Positions 36,343 to 45,673 of a stretch of 64,000 bases of DNA are shown here, piece by piece. Origin of the DNA: Calothrix sp. HK-06 (GTDB lineage Bacteria > Cyanobacteriota > Cyanobacteriia > Cyanobacteriales > Nostocaceae); contig NZ_MRCD01000032.1 of assembly GCF_001904745.1 (NCBI RefSeq), positions 19,531 to 83,530 on the forward strand. The letters are read 5' to 3'. Every line of letters starts with the position of its first letter. The first letter of the stretch is position 1. The notes beneath the pieces were generated by a model that was not told where the DNA came from, searched no databases, and worked only from the letters and a program-made list of their open reading frames with translations. The position numbers were made by a program, and so were the translations under genes.

Positions 36343-37122
36343 ATGAGTTACTTCACGTTTCACCTTATCTTTATTATCCCACCAATTTTAGTACTTGCAT
36401 GGCTTCAACGAAGACCTTTTGCGGACATTGGAGGATATCGGGCAAAGCTTGCGCTTCCTCTGATTGCGCTTATGGCTTTGATTTACACTACACCTTGGGA
36501 TAATTATTTAGTCTTTCGAGAAATTTGGGGATACGGTATTGGTCGGGTAGTAGGTACTATTGGTTACGTGCCAATTGAGGAATACTTGTTCTTTTTACTT
36601 CAGCCTATTCTTACTGGACTATGGCTGTCCTTTTTGCTATATCGTAAAAGTGAGCCAGTGCAAAAAGAGTCTTTGTCTAGCCTAAAAGTACTGTTACCTA
36701 TATTTGGCGCCGCATTAACTATTACAGGTTTTTTGATGTTGCAGTGGGATAACACCTTATACTTAGGACTAATTTTAGCTTGGGCTACTCCGATATTGGC
36801 ACTGCAATGGCTTCTTGGTACATCAACATTATGGGCAATGAAGCGAATTTGGCTGTTGGGTGTTCTTGTTCCAACACTATACTTATGGGTTGCTGACCGT
36901 ATTGCTATTGTTAACGGTATTTGGCACATTTCCGACAAATACACGACAGGGTTCCAATTGTTTGGACTACCTATCGAAGAAGCTACATTTTTCCTAGTTA
37001 CTAACTTATTGGTCGTCCAAGGTCTTCTACTTTTTCTATTACTTCAAATACCACATGTGGCAACTCAAGAAAATGGCTTATCCCGCGCGCAAGTAGGTGA
37101 AAGCAAAACTATCGAAGCTTGA
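36343..37122 (+). CDS. Lycopene cyclase of the fused CrtYc/CrtYd (membrane) type
   Basis: The 259-residue polytopic membrane protein has six or seven hydrophobic segments. It carries two copies of the cyclase signature: VPIEEYLFFLLQPILTGLW (about residues 75-94) and LPIEEATFFLVTNLLVVQGL (about 212-231). PxEExxFF repeats define the heterodimeric-type lycopene beta-cyclases (CrtYc and CrtYd, fused here as in archaea, Bacteroidetes and fungal CarRP). They cyclise the ends of lycopene to form beta-carotene. Most cyanobacteria use unrelated CrtL or CruA/CruP enzymes, so this gene looks acquired. It follows a decayed crtI stub by 115 bp. ATG at 36343. Confidence 0.85.
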   Translation: MSYFTFHLIFIIPPILVLAWLQRRPFADIGGYRAKLALPLIALMALIYTTPWDNYLVFREIWGYGIGRVVGTIGYVPIEEYLFFLLQPILTGLWLSFLLYRKSEPVQKESLSSLKVLLPIFGAALTITGFLMLQWDNTLYLGLILAWATPILALQWLLGTSTLWAMKRIWLLGVLVPTLYLWVADRIAIVNGIWHISDKYTTGFQLFGLPIEEATFFLVTNLLVVQGLLLFLLLQIPHVATQENGLSRAQVGESKTIEA

Positions 37123-37155
37123 GAGAGGCGCCAATTCTGCCAGCGTATCCATAAA

Positions 37156-37358
37156 CTAAAAGCCCAGTTATTATAACTAGGCTTTTACGGGGTAAGTCCC
37201 CTTATCTTTAAATTATCAAGTTCAATATAGTGTTTTTTGTTCTTAAGTATTACTACAAGTGCGTTGATGCCGATTTCGGAAAATAACTAGAATATGTTCT
37301 GTCAATCAAAGTAAAATCAAAACTACTGAGGGAAATTGGCGCCAACTTTAAACATAAG
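37156..37358 (+). repeat. Dispersed element of about 200 bp, copy B
   Basis: It begins with AAAAGCCCAGTTATTATAAC continuing TAGGCTTTT, then the GGGGTAAGTCCCC stem, TTCAATATAGTGTTTTTTGT, GATTTCGGAAAATAACTAG and the end TTGGCGCCAACTTTAAACAT, all in the same order as copy A. It follows the lycopene cyclase gene, where its first stem could terminate transcription. Confidence 0.8.
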
Positions 37359-37624
37359 TACTCTTTCATTGCAAATTTTGCGCTCTCCAAAAATGGACTC
37401 CGCATAAAAACTACACCTTTGTGAGGTCGTAATTCACGATAAATTTTTTCACCAAAATCTTTATCGTTGGTAATTAAAAGTCAATCCTCATCAAATGCTT
37501 TTTGTAGTATGTCATCATCACTTGTACCACGTGCATTATCGTAAACAGAAAAAACTTCATGCTATTGAGCTAATAACCAGCGCGCAACGCGAGGTCCTGT
37601 ACATTCATTAACTAAAAAACGCAT
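37357..37624 (-). pseudogene. Decayed DUF5615 PIN-like toxin
   Basis: From ATG 37624 the frame reads MRFLVNECTGPRVARWLLAQ, then a TAG, HEVFSVYDNARGTSDDDILQ, KAFDED, a TGA where Trp is usual, and LLITNDKDFGEKIYRELRPH. Asp/Glu residues of the PIN-like core remain, but two in-frame stops break it. It lies immediately downstream of a DUF433 relic, which is the classic DUF433/DUF5615 toxin-antitoxin order. The 3' end runs into copy B of the dispersed element. Confidence 0.85.
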
Positions 37625-37650
37625 TTATGCAAACTCTACCTTTAATCTTA

Positions 37651-37871
37651 TTAATGTACTATATAATAGTGATTTACTTGCAAACAAAAACAAGCTTGAA
37701 TATCTTCTGAACTTAAAGCTTCGTACTCTTCGAGTATTTCTTCAGTAGTGGCGCCATATACGAGTAAGTTAAGAATATATTCAACGCTTAAGCGCGTTCC
37801 ACGTATAAGAGGTTTTTCTGATAGTACATTTTTTTAGTAACTATTCGTTCTAGTAATTGATTATCTGTCAT
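37651..37871 (-). pseudogene. Decayed DUF433 antitoxin
   Basis: From ATG 37871 the frame reads MTDNQLLERIVTKK. After a seven-base homopolymer run at 37829-37835 the phase changes, and the rest continues in another frame as VLSEKPLIRGTRLSVEYILN, LLVYGATTEEILEEYEALSS and EDIQAC before a stop. One or two bases changed in the run would restore it. DUF433 proteins are small helical antitoxins; intact ones pair with the DUF5615 toxin that here follows and is also dead. Confidence 0.85.
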
Positions 37872-38247
37872 GGCTAAAATTCGTTACATATAATTCAATT
37901 ATATTACTAAAGACAATTCCAGTTACTCCAAAATTAAAGATTCAGTTCAAAAATACCTGTCAAAAAGTTCATACTATATATACTCTCAAGCAAAAAGCCC
38001 AGTTATTATAACTAGGCTTTTATGGGGTAAGTCCCCTTATGTTTAAATTATTAAGTTCAATATAGCGTTGTTTATCTAATTAGTACTACCAGAGCGTTGA
38101 TACCAATTTCGGAAAATAATTAAAAGATGTTCAGTTAATCTAAGGGACTTTCTAAAAAAATGTGCAAATTTCTCTTGTGGGGTAGGCAAAGAAAGCCCGC
38201 CCTTTGTATGGAACGGGCAAGGATGCCCATTCCACAAGATTATTAGT
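37872..38247. other. Gap with copy C of the dispersed element and a CTTGTGG palindrome
   Basis: No gene seen. It holds copy C (37991-38145) and then a long imperfect palindrome 38173-38239 (CTTGTGGGGTAGGC ... GCCCATTCCACAAG) abutting the murD 3' end. Confidence 0.6.
37991..38145 (+). repeat. Dispersed element, copy C (3'-truncated)
   Basis: CAAAAAGCCCAGTTATTATA continuing ACTAGGCTTT, then ATGGGGTAAGTCCCCTTAT, TTAAGTTCAATATAGCGTTG and ATTTCGGAAAATAATTA. It parallels copies A and B but loses the final GGCGCCAACTTTAAACAT block. Confidence 0.8.
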
Positions 38248-39627
38248 CTACTGTTTGACAAACTCTAGGCATACTTTGCGGAAGTCATCGCCACGCACTT
38301 CAAAGTTGGGATATTGGTCAAAGCTTGCACATGCTGGTGAAAGTAAAACTACTGATGCTTGATGTTGCTTCGCTAACTCTGCGGCTCTTGGCACTGCTTT
38401 CTCTATAGTTCCCGCATCTTCAAAGTTAGTATATCCAACTTCTTGTAAACGCTGACTAAAATACGGCGCCGCGTTACCAATTAAAACAACTACGGCTGCT
38501 TGCTGCTGTATTTTTGCTAGCCATGCAGTATCATCACCTTCTTTTGCTTCTCCACCAGCAATTAATATAACAGGACTTTTTACTGATGCTAAACCAACTT
38601 CGGCTGCATCATAATTAGTCGCTTTACTATCGTTGATAAAATCAATTCCTTCCCAAGTACATATATATTCCAAGCGATGTGGAACACCAGGGAACTCGCT
38701 AACACCTTTATGAATAGCTTCGGGTTCTATACCTGCTAACCGCGCGGCAGCTACAGACATGAGTAAGTTTTGTAAATTATGGGCGCCTACCATTCGCAGT
38801 GCTGACGCTTCTATTATTTTTAATGGTTCAGAAGAAATTTTCTCTATTACCCAACCATCTTCAATATAAAAACCTTTCTCATTAATAAGTTGCTGTTTAC
38901 CGTGTATACTTGTCCAATAAGCATCTGACCATTCACTGGCGCCTATTTTACGTAAGTATGGGTCATCGCCATTGAATACTTTTAATTCAGAGTTATGTAG
39001 TAATTTAGCTTTAATGTTGTAGTAATTTTCAAGCGTTTTGTGACGTGCGAGGTGGTCGGGTGTGAAAGTAGTCCAAATACCTATTCGTGGAGCAAAGGTA
39101 GAAGAAGACTCTACTTGATAACTACTAATTTCACCAATAACCCAATCTAATTTATTTTCGTTCTCAGCTTTTTCAAATTCTAGAGCAACTTCTGTAGCTG
39201 CATAGCCAATGTTACCGCAGGCAGGCGCCTTTAATTGTGCTGCTTGAAATATTGCTGCTGTTAATGCAGTAGTAGTAGTTTTACCGTTAGTACCTGTGAT
39301 ACCAACCCACGGTACTGTATTCAAATGGCGCCATGCGAGTTCCATTTCGCCAATGGTTTCTATGCCGATTTCGCGTGCTTTGACTAAGACAGGAATATCC
39401 CAAGCTACACCGGGACTAACAACTATTAATTTCGGTAAATCGTTATCGAGTTGTAAAGTATAACCCAGTTTAACTGTGATTTGTTCGGCTGCTAATAGTT
39501 CTTGTTGTTTGAGTAGGTCGGGGGAGGTTTTAGAATCACCTAACTCTACCTCCCAACCTGCTCTTTTCAACAATCTTGCCGCAGCGACACCGGACTTTCC
39601 CAATCCAATTACATGGGCTTTGGACAT
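38248..39627 (-). CDS. murD: UDP-N-acetylmuramoyl-L-alanine--D-glutamate ligase (MurD)
   Basis: The 459-residue cytosolic enzyme adds D-glutamate to UDP-MurNAc-L-Ala in peptidoglycan precursor synthesis, using ATP. Visible motifs are the N-terminal Rossmann [17 protein letters not shown], the P-loop [21 protein letters not shown], the substrate-domain [12 protein letters not shown] and GVPHRLEYI, and the C-terminal ligase domain with [11 protein letters not shown] and [19 protein letters not shown]. Length fits MurD. It stands alone in its strand here, before glyS. ATG at 39627. Confidence 0.96.
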   Translation of the reverse strand: MSKAHVIGLGKSGVAAARLLKRAGWEVELGDSKTSPDLLKQQELLAAEQITVKLGYTLQLDNDLPKLIVVSPGVAWDIPVLVKAREIGIETIGEMELAWRHLNTVPWVGITGTNGKTTTTALTAAIFQAAQLKAPACGNIGYAATEVALEFEKAENENKLDWVIGEISSYQVESSSTFAPRIGIWTTFTPDHLARHKTLENYYNIKAKLLHNSELKVFNGDDPYLRKIGASEWSDAYWTSIHGKQQLINEKGFYIEDGWVIEKISSEPLKIIEASALRMVGAHNLQNLLMSVAAARLAGIEPEAIHKGVSEFPGVPHRLEYICTWEGIDFINDSKATNYDAAEVGLASVKSPVILIAGGEAKEGDDTAWLAKIQQQAAVVVLIGNAAPYFSQRLQEVGYTNFEDAGTIEKAVPRAAELAKQHQASVVLLSPACASFDQYPNFEVRGDDFRKVCLEFVKQ

Positions 39628-39708
39628 AGACTGTATTATTTCCCTGGTTAAGCCTTTTTATATTAGCGTTAATTTGTTACATCCGCAAAGCTTTTTTTTA
39701 CATTGTTG

Positions 39709-41856
39709 CTAACTTTTTACGATACATCCAAAGTCCGCTAAAACACGGGCATGATTTCGCAGCAAACCCAGCGTATTTAGCCTGTTGCGCTTAATATCTG
39801 GATTGGGATCCATTACTAAAACACTTTCGGCACCGTCAAAAAAAGTACTTACTGTTGGGGCAATTTGCTGTAACGCTGCTACAAGCTTCTCGTAGTCGCG
39901 TGATTTTTGTGCTGCTTGAGTTTGCGGCAGTAAATTTACTAGTGCGTTATAAAATGCTTCTTCGGATGGTTTCTGAAATAAGTCTTTACTCACAAGCTGC
40001 GTTGGGTCTAACTGTTGAAAGTCTAAGTCACCTTGTGCTGCTAACCTTGTAGAACGGTTAACGGTTTCGTAAATTTCGCTTAACCGACCGTTATTACGAA
40101 TTTGTTGTAAGAAAGTGGCGCGGTTTCTAACATCTAGTAAATCCTGTAATGCTCTTTCTGTATACTCTGGGTCTTCCCCTAACACCGCATTTACCAAGTC
40201 GTAGTCGATTTGTTTTTCCTCTTGCAGTAACGTCTTTACTCGTTGTAAGAAGAAATCTTTTAGAATCGGAATCAATTTCGCCGCATCTTTGTTGTATGCG
40301 GTTGCAAAATCATTTACTACCTGTTTAAGTAGCTCAATTAGATTTATCGTTAAATCTCCTGCCCAAGTTATATTAACTATTGCGTTTGCCGCACGTCGCA
40401 GTGCAAACGGGTCAGAAGAACCTGTGGGAATCATGCCCAAACCAAATATGCTTACTAAAGTATCGAGACGGTCAGCTAAACCAACAACTTGTCCAGTTAA
40501 AGTTTGCGGCAAACTATCATCAGCATTACGTGGTAAATAGTGTTCAAAAATAGCTTTTGATACCGCTTCGTTTTCTCCAGATACTGCAGCGTATTTTTCT
40601 CCCATTACACCTTGTAGTTCGGGAAACTCGTAGACCATCTGGCTAACCAAATCAGCTTTACATAGTAATGCTGCCCTTTGAATATCTTGGCTATCCTTCT
40701 CTGATAAATTTAACTGTGTTGAAATATACTTAGCAACTTGGCAAATTCTATCAACCTTAAGTCGTACTGACCCCAAGTCTTCTTGGAAAGTTACAGTTTC
40801 CAAATTCGGCAAAAAGCTTTCTAACTTTTTCTCAACGTCTTTATCGTAGAAGTAGCGACCATCTGCAAGACGCGCGCGTATAACTCGTGCATTACCCACC
40901 GCAATCACATCTGACTTTTTGGGGTCGCCATTCGATACAGTAATAAAGTTAGACAGGAGCTTCCTTTTATCTTCGCCTTGAAAAACAGGGAAATAACGCT
41001 GGTGTGTCACCATCACCGTTGTAATAACCTCAGTCGGTAACTCCAAAAACTCTGATTCAAAATTACCAACTACTGCCGAAGGATACTCAACTAAGTTTAT
41101 TACTTCCTCTAATAAATCAGGGTAAATTTCAGTGGCGCCTTTTTTACTACCAGCAGCAGCATACACTTGTTCCTTAATTGTATTACCACGTTCAGCAGCA
41201 TCAACAACAACATACGCTGACCGCAAAGTTTCAACATAATCATTCGCATGGGCAATACTCACTTCTTCTGGATGTAACACCCGATGACCGCGCGAAGTAC
41301 GGTTACTAATAACTTTCTCCGAACCATTATCCAACTCCATCGGTAACACCGCATCATCTAACAATGTTACTAACCAACGAATCGGTCGAGAAAAGCGCGC
41401 ATCTCCATCACCCCAGCGCATCAACCGTTTACCTTCCAAACTAAAAATCCATTGTGGTACAAGTTCGGTAAATATTTCTGCAACTGGGCGCCCAGGAATA
41501 CTTTTCTTCACGAAAATAAAATCACCCTTATCAGTTGGACGCATTTCAAAAGCAGAAATTTCCACCCCTTGCTTTTTCGCAAACCCCACCGCTGCAGGCG
41601 TAGGTGTACCATCTTCTTTGAAAGCACTTTTCGCAGGTGGACCCTTTATTTCCTCTTCCCTATCAGGTTGCTGTGCAGGTAAACCCGTTATCAACAACGC
41701 TAACCGTCGCGGAGTTCCATATATCTTTACAGTCTCGCAAGCTAAACTATTTTCATCAAGAGACTTTGGGATACGCTGCTCCCACTGCTTCAGCGCACTA
41801 CTTACAAAACTTGCTGGCAGTTCCTCTGTACCAACTTCCAATAAAAAACTAGGCAT
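39709..41856 (-). CDS. glyS: Glycyl-tRNA synthetase beta subunit
   Basis: The 715-residue beta chain of the bacterial heterotetrameric glycyl-tRNA synthetase (the catalytic alpha chain, glyQ, is not in this window). The start [20 protein letters not shown] and the motif [20 protein letters not shown] are diagnostic. [20 protein letters not shown] and [10 protein letters not shown] near the C-terminal half and the terminal [12 protein letters not shown] complete the family match. The beta chain carries the HD-like and anticodon/tRNA-contacting parts. ATG 41856. It and murD are on the same strand, 81 bp apart, but functionally unrelated. Confidence 0.96.
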   Translation of the reverse strand: MPSFLLEVGTEELPASFVSSALKQWEQRIPKSLDENSLACETVKIYGTPRRLALLITGLPAQQPDREEEIKGPPAKSAFKEDGTPTPAAVGFAKKQGVEISAFEMRPTDKGDFIFVKKSIPGRPVAEIFTELVPQWIFSLEGKRLMRWGDGDARFSRPIRWLVTLLDDAVLPMELDNGSEKVISNRTSRGHRVLHPEEVSIAHANDYVETLRSAYVVVDAAERGNTIKEQVYAAAGSKKGATEIYPDLLEEVINLVEYPSAVVGNFESEFLELPTEVITTVMVTHQRYFPVFQGEDKRKLLSNFITVSNGDPKKSDVIAVGNARVIRARLADGRYFYDKDVEKKLESFLPNLETVTFQEDLGSVRLKVDRICQVAKYISTQLNLSEKDSQDIQRAALLCKADLVSQMVYEFPELQGVMGEKYAAVSGENEAVSKAIFEHYLPRNADDSLPQTLTGQVVGLADRLDTLVSIFGLGMIPTGSSDPFALRRAANAIVNITWAGDLTINLIELLKQVVNDFATAYNKDAAKLIPILKDFFLQRVKTLLQEEKQIDYDLVNAVLGEDPEYTERALQDLLDVRNRATFLQQIRNNGRLSEIYETVNRSTRLAAQGDLDFQQLDPTQLVSKDLFQKPSEEAFYNALVNLLPQTQAAQKSRDYEKLVAALQQIAPTVSTFFDGAESVLVMDPNPDIKRNRLNTLGLLRNHARVLADFGCIVKS

Positions 41857-41925
41857 AGGATTATGTTTAGCATTTAATCAATTTCATAAGTTTACCTTGC
41901 CTGTGAAAAGTATGAAAAATCTAAG

Positions 41926-41953
41926 CTTGTGGAACAGGCATCCCTGCCTGTGT
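41926..41953. repeat. CTTGTGGAACAGGC family palindrome
   Basis: CTTGTGGAACAGGCATCCCT continuing GCCTGTG, nearly identical to the copy at 31940-31967. Confidence 0.75.
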
Positions 41954-42086
41954 GAGAATGTGTTTTTATTTACCACAGAGACTCGACGGGCACAGAGGCA
42001 ATTTGGCAACAGATATAACGGATGTAACGGATAGTTGATTTTAAATAACTTGCTGGCTATTAAAAATGGCGCCTTCTAAACCTCTC

Positions 42087-42424
42087 GGTACCACGCAAAA
42101 AGCCTCTTCGTACCATCTTTGGTACCATTTTCGGCACTATTTTTGTACCATAAACAACTTTAAAACAGTGTATTGAAACAGTAATTTGAATTACACTTAG
42201 TCTCTGGGACCAAACTTCGTACAATACCACGGTACCAAGACTATATAAGCGTTTTCCTTGATATTTCCTTTGTTGCACTCTCAAATTTGGGATCATTTTT
42301 ACCCATTTTTATGGTACAATTTTGCTGCCGTACCATAAAAATTTGGTACAAGATCAGGTAAAAAATGGTACTGTCAGGTTTTTCGGTACCATTACTGTAC
42401 CATTTAATTTATAAAACTGTACCA
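42087..42424. repeat. Cluster of twelve GGTACC-type motifs
   Basis: GGTACC, GTACCA or (T)GGTAC occurs at 42087, 42110, 42121, 42145, 42231, 42313, 42330, 42345, 42367, 42385, 42397 and 42419, in both orientations and often followed by A/T-rich bases (AAATTTGGTACAAG, AAAATGGTACTG). By base composition about 0.5 copies of GTACC or GGTAC would be expected in this length. The motifs are irregularly spaced (about 12-86 bp). Such a cluster could be a protein-binding array or the remains of tandem repeats; no gene lies within it. Confidence 0.7.
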
Positions 42425-42736
42425 TTTATTTTTTAATTATAATTTTCATTTTTTACTAATATTTATTTTTAAAATATTCAATACGCATTTTTTTGATTTA
42501 AAGTCAAAAAGTTGCGATAAATAGAAAATAAAGCTTATGATATTGTCACATTACTATCCTCGGCGTGGCGCCGCAAGTCTTTTCGCTGCGTCCTAGTTTT
42601 TTCATGGCGCCACACACCCTACGTTTTTACGTGCAGGAAAGTACATTAGCTCCCCTCGCAGGAGAGGGGTTGGGGGAGAGGTTTAAATTCCTCCTCTGTG
42701 TTCTCTGCGTCTCTGTGGTGAAATTAAAAGCTTGAC

Positions 42737-42765
42737 TGCACAGGCGAGGACGCCTATGCCACAAC
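42737..42765. repeat. CTTGTGG-ACAGGC family palindrome
   Basis: TGCACAGGCGAGGACGCCTA continuing TGCCACAAC, adjacent to the AAA ATPase 3' end; related to the copies at 22611 and 28103. Confidence 0.7.
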
Positions 42766-42770
42766 TTATG

Positions 42771-44033
42771 CTACGGTTTGTTTTTAGTATCAGCTTTTTC
42801 TTCTGCGAGGCTTTTTTCGATGGCGCCTTCTGTAGTCAACTGACCCAAGGCGCCTGACACCATTAATTTAGGCAAACTCTCAATATCTTTTAACCTAGTT
42901 AATTTACTCTCTCCCGTTGTTGTATCCCGGTGAACTACCACTACTGAGGGGACTATATCACCTCCAAATGCATCGAGTAGAGCAGGGTTATGGGTAGTAA
43001 CTAAAATATCTATTTCGCGTTTTCTGCCTATTTCGTGTAGCATTCGTGCTAGTAATTCCGCGCGCGACGGATGTAACCCGTTATCAACATCTTCTATAAT
43101 TAACTGGCTACGTTCGGGTATTGTTAATAAAGCCGTCATGATGGCAATAAATCTTAATGTTCCATCTGACATGCTACGCGCATCTACTTCTTGTATTTGT
43201 CCGTTTGTCCATTCTTCTTCGCAATATAACATCGCATCGCTAGCATATCTACCAACACGCTCTGCCCAGACTTTTAGAATATTTCCTGCTGGTAAACCGC
43301 GTGCGTATTCCGAAAGTGTATTTTCGACTTCATCTTGTTTACGTGCCGATAACCCAGCTATGACTCCTGCAAGATTTGATGCATCGCTGTCTAAACATTT
43401 AGAAAGATGCGAGTAGTTCCGCATTTTAGCAGGAATTGGATTAAATACATAAATTTTCTCAAGGTTGCTAATTACATGATTAACTTCGGTGATATTATCG
43501 AGGACGTAGGTATTTTTAAAGTAAGTTAAAACTGATTTGTCATTATTAGGAAGTGTCCAACGAGCATTTTTATAGTGTGTGGAAATTTTAAGAATTTTTT
43601 CGCGTTCATCTTTTGAATCTATATAGCTGTTAACGAAATCGCGTTCAAAAATCATTGTTTTTTTATCGCGTTGATACTCACGACAGCTTATTTTTTCTTC
43701 GAGTATCATGGCATCGCGTTTTGTTTCTACGGTAATACCATACAAATAATCAACTTGTTTACTTTCACCATTTACAAGTGCTTTGAGTGTAAATTCTACT
43801 TCGGGTTTGAGAGCTGCCCAGCTAACACCACCACGAATTGGAGGTAGAATTTTATCTCCTGCTAGTGCAACTTCAATTTCATATCCATCAACGGTTCGTC
43901 TTAAAAACTCAAATGCTTCGACAAGATTGGATTTTCCGCTAGCATTTGTACCTATTAAAACCGTGAGTGGGTATAGCGGTAGTTCTGCATAACGAAAACT
44001 TTTCCAATTTTTCAGAAAGAGGCGCTTTAACAT
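42771..44033 (-). CDS. AAA-family ATPase (OLD/RecF-like), orphan
   Basis: About 420 residues from ATG 44033 (MLKRLFLKNWKSFRYAEL); an upstream TTG at 44051 is the alternative. The N-terminal SMC/RecF-like start leads to Walker A VLIGTNASGKSNLVEAF. The C-terminal half has a signature-like SMSDGTLRFIAIMTALLTI, Walker B-like QLIIEDVDNGLHPSRAE and a switch strand DILVTTHNPALLDAF. This is the AAA_21/ABC-type ATPase found alone or with nucleases in defence or DNA-repair contexts. No TOPRIM or HNH partner is adjacent, so function is unassigned. Confidence 0.75.
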   Translation of the reverse strand: MLKRLFLKNWKSFRYAELPLYPLTVLIGTNASGKSNLVEAFEFLRRTVDGYEIEVALAGDKILPPIRGGVSWAALKPEVEFTLKALVNGESKQVDYLYGITVETKRDAMILEEKISCREYQRDKKTMIFERDFVNSYIDSKDEREKILKISTHYKNARWTLPNNDKSVLTYFKNTYVLDNITEVNHVISNLEKIYVFNPIPAKMRNYSHLSKCLDSDASNLAGVIAGLSARKQDEVENTLSEYARGLPAGNILKVWAERVGRYASDAMLYCEEEWTNGQIQEVDARSMSDGTLRFIAIMTALLTIPERSQLIIEDVDNGLHPSRAELLARMLHEIGRKREIDILVTTHNPALLDAFGGDIVPSVVVVHRDTTTGESKLTRLKDIESLPKLMVSGALGQLTTEGAIEKSLAEEKADTKNKP

Positions 44034-44066
44034 ACCCACTTTTATGAACAATATCTAATTGTCCTA

Positions 44067-45188
44067 CTATCTTCCAATACTTACATCTGGGTTTTCCTCA
44101 AGCTTGATTGTATTTTCATGCTTATTATCTGCAAATTCCGATGCTGTTGTATTAAATGTTCCTGCTTGCCAGCTATCAGCAACATCTTTGATAAAACTTG
44201 CAATAGGTATCGCAACTAACACTCCAATAACCCCTCCAAGTTTGGCGCCTATTAATAAAGAAATTACTACCCAAACTGGATTTAAGCCTGTTAAATTACC
44301 AAGTAGACGAGGCGCCACGATGTTTGAATTGATTTGGTCGAGTCCTACAGAAACAGCAAATATTTCTACTCCTAACCAAAAATTTTGTAATCCTACCAAT
44401 AAAGAAACAATAATAATACCAATGGTGGTTCCAAAAGGAAATAGCGAAAATATACCAATGGTAACACCGAATAATAAAGCTAGTGGCACTTGTAAAAGTA
44501 CAAACGCTAGTATTAATGACACTGCAAGAATAGAGCCTAAAACAGCTTGACCTAAAAAGTAATTTTGAAAATCCTCACGCAAGAGTTGACGTACTGATGT
44601 ACTAATATGACTTGGAAACCATTTAAAGATTCCATCCCATAGCTGCTCACCATTTAATACCATATAAATAGTTAATACTACTGTTAACAGTACATTAACT
44701 AAAGTACCGATAGTATCGACAGCAATACCCAATATTTTCCCTGTAAATGTTTGTAGTTGATTTGAAAGTTTATCGAGAACTTGGGTTACTACCTCACTCA
44801 AATTGATTGGTAACTCCTGTTGCTGAAGTGCCCAATCTTGAAATGCTTGTAATCGCGCGGTTCCTGAATCAATCCAAGTTGGTAAAAGATTCGCTAGTTC
44901 GTATATTTGTTCTAAAATCAAAGGTACGAGAGTAACGGCTAATCCAACACCTCCCACTACAGTAATTAACAAGGCGCCTGCAATTGCCAACTTACGCTTA
45001 ATTCCCTGTTGCTGGAAAAACTCGATTGGATAATCGAGAATAAAGGCGAGTAAGATAGCAGTAATAAATATATTAACTAATGGTTGAAAATACTTAATGA
45101 CTTGTAGCAAAACCCAACCATTTAAAACAGCTAGGGGAAAAGCAATTCCAATAGTTAACCATTGCGGAAATTTGTTGACTTGCATCAT
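44067..45188 (-). CDS. AI-2E family (PerM-like) membrane transporter
   Basis: The 373-residue polytopic membrane protein shows the AI-2E exporter family pattern: N-terminal segments at 8-30 and 36-60, a periplasmic-loop region (about 80-155), and the conserved AVSLILAFVLLQVPLALLFG, GTTIGIIIVSLLVG, AVSVGLDQINSNIVAPRLLG (a diagnostic NxxxxPxxxG loop) and NPVWVVISLLIGAKLGGVIG. Family members transport small molecules or ions and are often linked to stress; the substrate here is unknown. ATG at 45188 or 45185. Upstream Nudix gene is 13 bp away on the same strand, so the two probably share a transcript. Confidence 0.88.
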   Translation of the reverse strand: MMQVNKFPQWLTIGIAFPLAVLNGWVLLQVIKYFQPLVNIFITAILLAFILDYPIEFFQQQGIKRKLAIAGALLITVVGGVGLAVTLVPLILEQIYELANLLPTWIDSGTARLQAFQDWALQQQELPINLSEVVTQVLDKLSNQLQTFTGKILGIAVDTIGTLVNVLLTVVLTIYMVLNGEQLWDGIFKWFPSHISTSVRQLLREDFQNYFLGQAVLGSILAVSLILAFVLLQVPLALLFGVTIGIFSLFPFGTTIGIIIVSLLVGLQNFWLGVEIFAVSVGLDQINSNIVAPRLLGNLTGLNPVWVVISLLIGAKLGGVIGVLVAIPIASFIKDVADSWQAGTFNTTASEFADNKHENTIKLEENPDVSIGR

Positions 45189-45201
45189 GAATAGTGCGTT
45201 A

Positions 45202-45639
45202 TTAGTGCTGACTGCTATTATCCATGAAATTTATTAAGATTTGTTGATGTACAGGCGCCAGTAGTCGCTCTTCCTTCGCATTATCAGAATAGTAACTACC
45301 TTTACAAATATCAGATGGCAAAAGCATTGCCATATCCCAACCTTCATTGAGAGTTAGTTCCTCAAACTCGACATTTAGAGTTGCACTAAAAACATGACGT
45401 ACAACATTCTCTGAAGGGTAGCAACCAAAGAAGGTAAATGTAGACGGTAATTTATAGCCAATTTCTTCTAATATTTCCCGTTGTACCGCGACTTCAGGAG
45501 TTTCACCTGGCTCAATATGTCCACCAAACAATGCCCAATATCCAGGGAAATTGATAGTGGGTATATTATCGCGCAATTGCATTAGAAACTTATTATCTCG
45601 ATAAAGAATTGCAATAGCAACCTGTGTTGGTATATTCAT
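45202..45639 (-). CDS. Nudix hydrolase
   Basis: The 145-residue protein has the full Nudix box: GGHIEPGETPEVAVQREILE followed by EIGYKL, matching GX5EX7REUXEEXGU. It hydrolyses nucleoside-diphosphate-linked substrates with Mg2+ or Mn2+. Which one is unknown; the family includes NADH, ADP-ribose, dinucleoside polyphosphate and oxidised nucleotide hydrolases. ATG at 45639. The gene ends 13 bp before the AI-2E permease. Confidence 0.9.
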   Translation of the reverse strand: MNIPTQVAIAILYRDNKFLMQLRDNIPTINFPGYWALFGGHIEPGETPEVAVQREILEEIGYKLPSTFTFFGCYPSENVVRHVFSATLNVEFEELTLNEGWDMAMLLPSDICKGSYYSDNAKEERLLAPVHQQILINFMDNSSQH

Positions 45640-45673
45640 AAATATTTACTAGTTATGCCATTAGTGTAAATTA

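Larger units (their letters stand above)
41857..42770. other. 914-bp intergenic region rich in repeats
   Basis: No gene is supported; a minus-strand 78-codon open frame at 42060-42296 merely reads the repeats (VPKMVPKMV). Contents in order: CTTGTGGAACAGGC palindrome (41926-41953), ACCACAGAG repeat (about 41968-41998), AACGGATGTAACGGATAGTT repeat (about 42016-42040), the GGTACC cluster (42087-42424), an AT-rich stretch, an inverted GTGGCGCC/GGCGCCAC pair (42565-42613), a CTCCCCTCGCAGGAGAGGGG stem, another ACCACAGAG-type unit (about 42690-42722) and the palindrome at 42737-42765. Confidence 0.6.

Noticed and set aside
42060..42296. A 78-codon minus-strand open frame in the GGTACC cluster, reading VPKMVPKMV
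   Set aside because: It only translates the repeats, has no ribosome site and resembles no family.
42771..44033. The orphan AAA ATPase as part of a two-gene defence system
   Set aside because: No nuclease, TOPRIM or methylase gene lies next to it; neighbours are an AI-2E permease and repeats.
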